Below, piece by piece: positions 59,924-64,000 of a stretch of 64,000 bases of DNA; positions within the stretch are counted from its first letter, which is position 1, and each line of letters opens with the position of its first letter. The DNA is from Micromussa lordhowensis (lineage: Eukaryota; Cnidaria; Anthozoa; Scleractinia; Lobophylliidae). The position numbers and the translations under genes were made by a program. Where the stretch lies: the NCBI GenBank assembly GCA_964020085.1, contig OZ026597.1:10988944-11052943 (forward strand), given 5' to 3'. A model generated the notes under the pieces. That model saw only the letters and a list, made by a program, of their open reading frames with translations. It was not told the origin of the DNA and ran no database searches.

Positions 59924-60117
59924 CTTTGTCCTTTTTGTCCTGCTCATAACAAAAGGCACTTTCGATAAAGGGACAAATCATTTTAATATAATGTTTGACT
60001 CTTCAGTTGTTGGTCAAAAGAACACAAAACAACCACACTGTAACCACGCAATTTGTTCCTGCAGTTGACGGAATTCAAAAATGCTCCAAGTGTCGCTATG
60101 TGCTGTTCAAGCCATTC
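59924..60117 (-). CDS. ParB-like gene, exon 6 (one-base frameshift)
   Basis: Acceptor TTCACAG. Reads EWLEQHIATLGAFLNSVNC to ...CSFDQQLK. The frame then changes by one base and continues VKHYIKMICPFIESAFCYEQ to donor AAAG|GTAATG. The length of 194 is one base more than the flanking phases require. Confidence 0.5.
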
Positions 60118-60160
60118 CTGTGAATGAATGAATGAAATTTGAGAGAAGTGATACTACTTA

Positions 60161-60277
60161 AAAATTATTCCACTCGCGCTTGTTGGACATTGAGATGATA
60201 ACTATCCAACGAGATGCGTAGCGTCTCAAGGCTATAATAAACAAATATCCAACAAGCGCGAGTGCAATAATTTTTTT
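60161..60277. repeat. Palindromic hairpin element, copy 3, in an intron
   Basis: Arms CACTCGCGCTTGTTGGA and TCCAACAAGCGCGAGTG, with outer AAATTATT / AATAATTT and a loop containing GATGCGTAGCGTC. Same family as 1450-1560. It lies in the intron between exons 5 and 6 of the ParB-like gene. Confidence 0.75.
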
Positions 60278-60472
60278 ATCAAAAAAGCTCCTTAGATATA
60301 GAAAACTTAAATGAACCAATCACGTTAAAAGTGCAGCCCGCTGTGCATATTATTGAACCGTCGAACGAGAAAACCTGGGGACGAGATTGCGTTATTTTTG
60401 GTCAGTAGAACAACAAAGCGCGAAATGGAGAAGCTATTTTCAGTTAAAAGCGGGGAAATATCTTGAACGAAT

Positions 60473-60507
<35 letters not shown>

Positions 60508-60705
60508 CTGAAAAATTCTGCAGATCTCGGAGGGTGTTATCCACCTCGGCAGCAACTAATTACAAAATTTGCACTGGCAGAAGTGATCATCCCAACTGTT
60601 AGTCACATTTTAGCATGTCATTGAGAATGTATAAATATAAAAAGAGGCTCACTTGTAAACAAAAGCAGCGCAGAGATTTCGAATACACACAGTTTATCCG
60701 CATAC

Positions 60706-60923
60706 CTCTGACATTTCCACTATAATCAATGAGGCCCCTGGAAATTCTTTGAGATGGTCCTCCTTTCTAATGTCAGTTGCAGACAGTTCCAGTCCCTGAC
60801 TAAAAATCGTGACAGCTACTGCGGCTGTAGGACTGGCATTGAAAGGGATGACAGTTGCCTCGTCGCCTGTTCGTATAGTTTCCACCCGGTTTGGAGGGAA
60901 AGCACAGAAAGCATCTAATTTTC
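60706..60923 (-). CDS. ParB-like gene, exon 5
   Basis: Open after acceptor CTTTTAG only if one base comes from the preceding exon: KLDAFCAFPPNRVETIRTGD to ...SLIIVEMSE, donor GAG|GTATGC, phase 0. Confidence 0.55.
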
Positions 60924-61247
60924 CTAAAAGTCGTCAGAATCTATCAGAAAACATCTACAACAATTATTTTACATTTTGATTGTGGTTATTTTGCGCGTTA
61001 CAAACATTACTTATTATTACTATTAATCATTACTTATTTTATTAGGCATTACTTATTTATGTCTGACTACACATGTCCGTCAGGGAGTTTGAACAAGATG
61101 GCTAAAAGCAATAGAGTGCAAATCACGTTTCAATAGGGTATTACAGTACTTGCGGATTATCAGTTAAGTCCTGCGTAACGTGGATTTAATGTTGAATCCG
61201 TGAGCCACAAAAACTTGTACCGGCAATACACTTGATTACTCATTTAC

Positions 61248-61514
61248 CTTTAGTTCAAGAGGAAGTGCAGATAGGTTCAATTCCAAGTACTTTTCAAGTT
61301 TCTCTTCATCCAGGATGTGTGGATATTGATCCACGGCTTGTTCAAAGTTCTCAAAATGGTGGTGGTTTTTTATTAGACTTCTCAGTTGCTGCATTTTTTT
61401 TATTTCGGCGGCCTCGCGATACATACCTTGTAAAGACAACGTTTTGTTTGCCACCTTCGTCAAAAGTTCCAATCGAACTGGGTTAGAAAGATTGCCTTGC
61501 AGTCTTTCTACAGT
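61248..61514 (-). CDS. ParB-like gene, exon 4
   Basis: 89 codons, acceptor TTTTTTTTAG, donor AAG|GTAAAT. Helical, charged sequence (EIKKMQQLRSLIKNHHHFEN). Ends in phase 0, which does not fit exon 5. Confidence 0.6.
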
Positions 61515-61789
61515 CTAAAAAAAAGCACCAATACTAGAATACATTATCTGAGCTAAAAATAGGCCAGAATTATATTATTGACTGAATAACCACCAAAACG
61601 AGAAAAATGATAGAGAGGAGAACAAATTAACGGACGGATAAAATGTCACATTTTGATTGGTCTGATAAGAAGATGAAATGGAATGGCGAACGGTCGAGTT
61701 GAATGAGAGCAATGCGTACAGAGAGGGTTAAGAGATCGAGCTTCACCTCTGTTATTTTAAACTTCAATAAGACCTTTAGTTGCACTTAC

Positions 61790-61969
61790 ATAACTTCCAA
61801 GACCTTCTTTATTAAGCAAACAATCGGGCGTGGATATTGCAGACTTTTTAGATCTCTTTTGTCCCGTGAGTTCTCCTCTGCTAAATTTGTCATTTACTTC
61901 TTCCAGCTTGTTAAATACGTCTTGTGAAAGCTTAGTACAAAACCACAAAGCTCCGAGGCGGTTGAAAGT
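61790..61969 (-). CDS. ParB-like gene, exon 3
   Basis: 60 codons, phase 0 at both ends, acceptor TTTTCGCAG, donor TAT|GTAAGT. Reads TFNRLGALWFCTKLSQDVFN and a basic stretch GQKRSKKSA. Confidence 0.6.
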
Positions 61970-62245
61970 CTGCGAAAATATAACGTGTTACATTAGACGT
62001 TTTAACGTGGCCAAAGAGGGCAACACATCAGCCTTTAGTAAGAATAAGTTAAATGTTCACCAAATGCTGAGTAACTTAGTCCTGAATAACTATGATAATC
62101 ATAGACCGCGTTGTTATAATGAAGCTGAAACCAGTTTATCAGTTAATTAAGACTGTAAGAAAAACAAAATACGAAAAAACAAATAGCTCAGTATAATTTG
62201 TATAATAATCTTTGCATCATAATTTGCGCTACGATTTTTCTATAC

Positions 62246-62790
62246 CTGGGTGTTGTCTTTGCTGTATGGTTCTTCTAGCAGGTCACACATGCTGGCTTAA
62301 AACTCGTTCGGAACTACAGTTTCCTCGATACCTAGTTCTGTCTCATCTATACCCTTAAAGTCGGCAAATCGCTTCCGACAAAGCTTTGCCTTATTCATGA
62401 AAGTCAAAGTATGGGTCCTGGTTTGGTCTAGCTGATGCTGCACCGCCAGAGCGACTGCCTCCTCAACGGTCAGTCCAGCATAGATCGTTACATCGCGATT
62501 AGCGACAAACCTACAATCCGCGAAACGCTGATCCGCGACCAGCTCTTGGGAAGCTCTTCTCAGATGGTTGTTGCCTAGGGTTTCTAGGCGTAAAGAGGAC
62601 AAGCCTTCCTTTTTAAATTCATCCTTAGACTTGAGTTGCGGGGCTATCACAGGAATTCTTGAGTAAAATCCATTTGGATGTTGGATTATTTTCTCCTTGA
62701 GCGCATCAACTGCTTTTGGGTCGATTTCTCTGATCAGCAATTGTTTTTTTTCTGGGTTAACTAGTTGGCTGACTGGTACAGAGAAGGTTC
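62246..62790 (-). CDS. ParB-like gene, exon 2 (ParB-like domain, internal TAA)
   Basis: The acceptor TTATTCAG lies at 62791-62798. The exon reads TFSVPVSQLVNPEKKQLLIR onward. After ...EETVVPNEF an in-frame TAA (62297-62299) is followed in the same frame by ASMCDLLEEPYSKDNTQ and the donor CAG|GTATAG. The preserved frame on both sides of the stop argues for a recent nonsense change. Confidence 0.6.
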
Positions 62791-63145
62791 CTGAATAAAC
62801 AGGTCAAAATTTATATTAGAATAACCGCTTAAATTAAGCGAGATCATGCAAGTAGATTATGGCATGAAATACAATTTCATATCTAATAGACAGTGTAATA
62901 ATAAAATCCGATCGTAGGTTAATTGATTTTAAACAAGAAAGCACAAATTCCTTCATTCAAAAGGTTAACTTCGCGCTAGACCCCTACTTTATTCACAGTC
63001 GCTCGATTAAGGTTAGGCCTTTCAATTTAGACTGTAGCATTCGTTCATCCTCGCTGTAATTACCTCTCTACTAACATTTGATGAAGGTGAGATCCTCTGA
63101 TGACTTGTGCAACAAGCGCCGGAAAACAAAACCGTCCAATTAAGA

Positions 63146-63165
63146 GGGGGGGGGGGGGGGGGGGG
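63146..63165. repeat. 20-base G homopolymer
   Basis: Run of G in the first intron of the ParB-like gene. A potential quadruplex-forming or assembly-error-prone site. Confidence 0.9.
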
Positions 63166-63498
63166 TCGGTGTACTCTAAACATCAAAGGGAACTCCTAAC
63201 ATAACCCTACCAAGGTTTATCCCGCCATATCCGCCTGTGAATCTTATGATTCTCTGTAATAGCCGTTACCAAGTATTTGAAATTATGTTCCTCGTGAAAT
63301 TTTACGAAACTGGTGCATTGTTGGTCTTTCACGTTTGGGCTGACAATGAGCGAAAAAAAAGCAGGGATAAAAAACGAACGTAGTGTAACATGCCACATAT
63401 ATCTAACTCACTTATGAACGAAATGCATTAAGTATCACATATAAACGAATACGTATCGCAAAACAGTTTTTGGGAAGAATGTCAATCATTGGACTTAC

Positions 63499-64000
63499 CA
63501 ACTTTGCATTCTTCGAATCTCCGCTGAAGGGGTGAAAGGAGCATCCGGCTCAGGCAATCTTCTTTTTCGAATTCTTGTTGCTTAGATGTGCAAGGAGTAT
63601 CGACGGCAGCATTGTTTCCATCACTGTTGCCAATATCTGGCGTTACTGGCTGTTGATAGGTCTTAGAGGCAGAACCACTGTTTGGAGTGCCACTTGGTGT
63701 TGTTTGGCTTATTTCCGAACTTGGAACAACATCGACACTATGAGATGATGGTGACCGCCTTGAGTTTGATACAGAGGGCTCTTTACTGACAAAGCCTTCC
63801 AGTTGTGACTGGAAGCTTGTCGCAGTCGTGCAAATGGCAAACTCCCCAACCGATTTTGTTTTCACAAAGTTCGAAATTTTAACCGCTTTACCGCCTTTTT
63901 CACATCTCACATTCAAAATGTTCTTGCCTCTAGTAGACTCTTGGAATGCTGTAATGGGTCCCAATTCGAAGGCCACTTTATCTTTAAGACCAAGGAAAAC
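63499..64000 (-). CDS. ParB-like gene, exon 1 seen (5' end outside window)
   Basis: Open from the window edge, with no ATG needed since codons continue to position 64000. Begins VFLGLKDKVAFELGPITAFQ and passes into a Ser/Thr/Pro-rich linker. The donor G|GTAAGT lies at 63499/63498 and leaves phase 1, which matches the next exon. Confidence 0.65.

Larger units (their letters stand above)
58710..64000 (-). pseudogene. Multi-exon gene with ParB-like domain, partial, with apparent lesions
   Basis: Eight exons on - with GT-AG ends: 64000(open)-63499, 62790-62246, 61969-61790, 61514-61248, 60923-60706, 60117-59924, 59379-59161, 58819-58710 (stop TAG). Phases agree at 1/2, 2/3, 3/4, 5/6, 6/7 and 7/8. 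Exon 1 is Ser-rich linker. Exon 2 has LLIREIDPKAVDALKEKIIQ, IPVIAPQL and GNNHLRRASQEL, arranged like a ParB N-terminal domain (GERR-type motif). Lesions: in-frame TAA at 62297-62299 in exon 2, exon 4/5 phases that do not match, and one extra base in exon 6 (a frame change near 59995). The C-terminal part (KLGRHCIFPEARPLIREKI) faintly recalls the end of a DNA-methyltransferase fold; this is speculation. Either a recent pseudogene, assembly errors, or splicing I have not resolved. The 5' end lies beyond the window. Confidence 0.6.

Noticed and set aside
63482..63976. Start codon of the ParB-like gene at 63976
   Set aside because: The codon there is GTG and the frame stays open to the window edge, so the true start lies outside.

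Overview
The window looks like nuclear DNA of an anthozoan cnidarian, most likely a stony coral. It is AT-rich, its genes are either intronless or split by GT-AG introns, it is full of short inverted-repeat transposons and broken retroelements, and it carries neuropeptide precursors with many dibasic-flanked copies of a cyclic GLW-type peptide. The species cannot be named from sequence alone. LAYOUT: 1-6.5 kb is intergenic, with simple repeats, two palindromic hairpins, a tRNA-derived SINE and two related inverted-repeat DNA elements. 6.5-7.75 kb is an intron-free rhodopsin-class GPCR on the + strand. 7.75-13.8 kb is gene-free apart from one MITE. 13.8-15.2 kb (- strand) is a single-exon secreted precursor with alternating CP[T/I]GLWC and CPPGLWC motifs, a TATA box and a poly(A) signal. 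15.4-19 kb is gene-free. 19.2-22.5 kb is a broken Ty3/gypsy-like pol joined to a gag-like coiled-coil fragment. 24.2-57.36 kb is a tandemly duplicated locus with five copies, all on the - strand, of a second precursor built around CPPGLWCG-K(K)R (predicted product: disulfide-closed CPPGLWC-amide). Two copies are intact (28.6-29.7 and 44.4-45.5 kb) and three are pseudogenes (24.5-25.5, 35.8-37.1, 56.6-57.3 kb). The last four copies form two paralogous units of the order intact gene - spacer - pseudogene. The units were later split by a Penelope-like element (40.3-42.0 kb), an L1/Tx1-type LINE (47.55-52.5 kb) and smaller insertions. 57.93-58.24 kb is a 27-bp minisatellite. 58.7-64 kb (- strand) holds at least eight exons of a gene with a ParB-like domain, cut by the right edge and carrying several apparent lesions. 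HOW IT FITS: the two intact amidated precursors and the non-amidated paralog at 14 kb all encode the same seven-residue ring, so this is a local neuropeptide family that grew by tandem duplication and is partly decaying. The GPCR on the same stretch is a natural but untested receptor candidate. I believe GLW-type and cyclic peptides are known from anthozoans, but I could not check whether this precursor or this cluster has been described.
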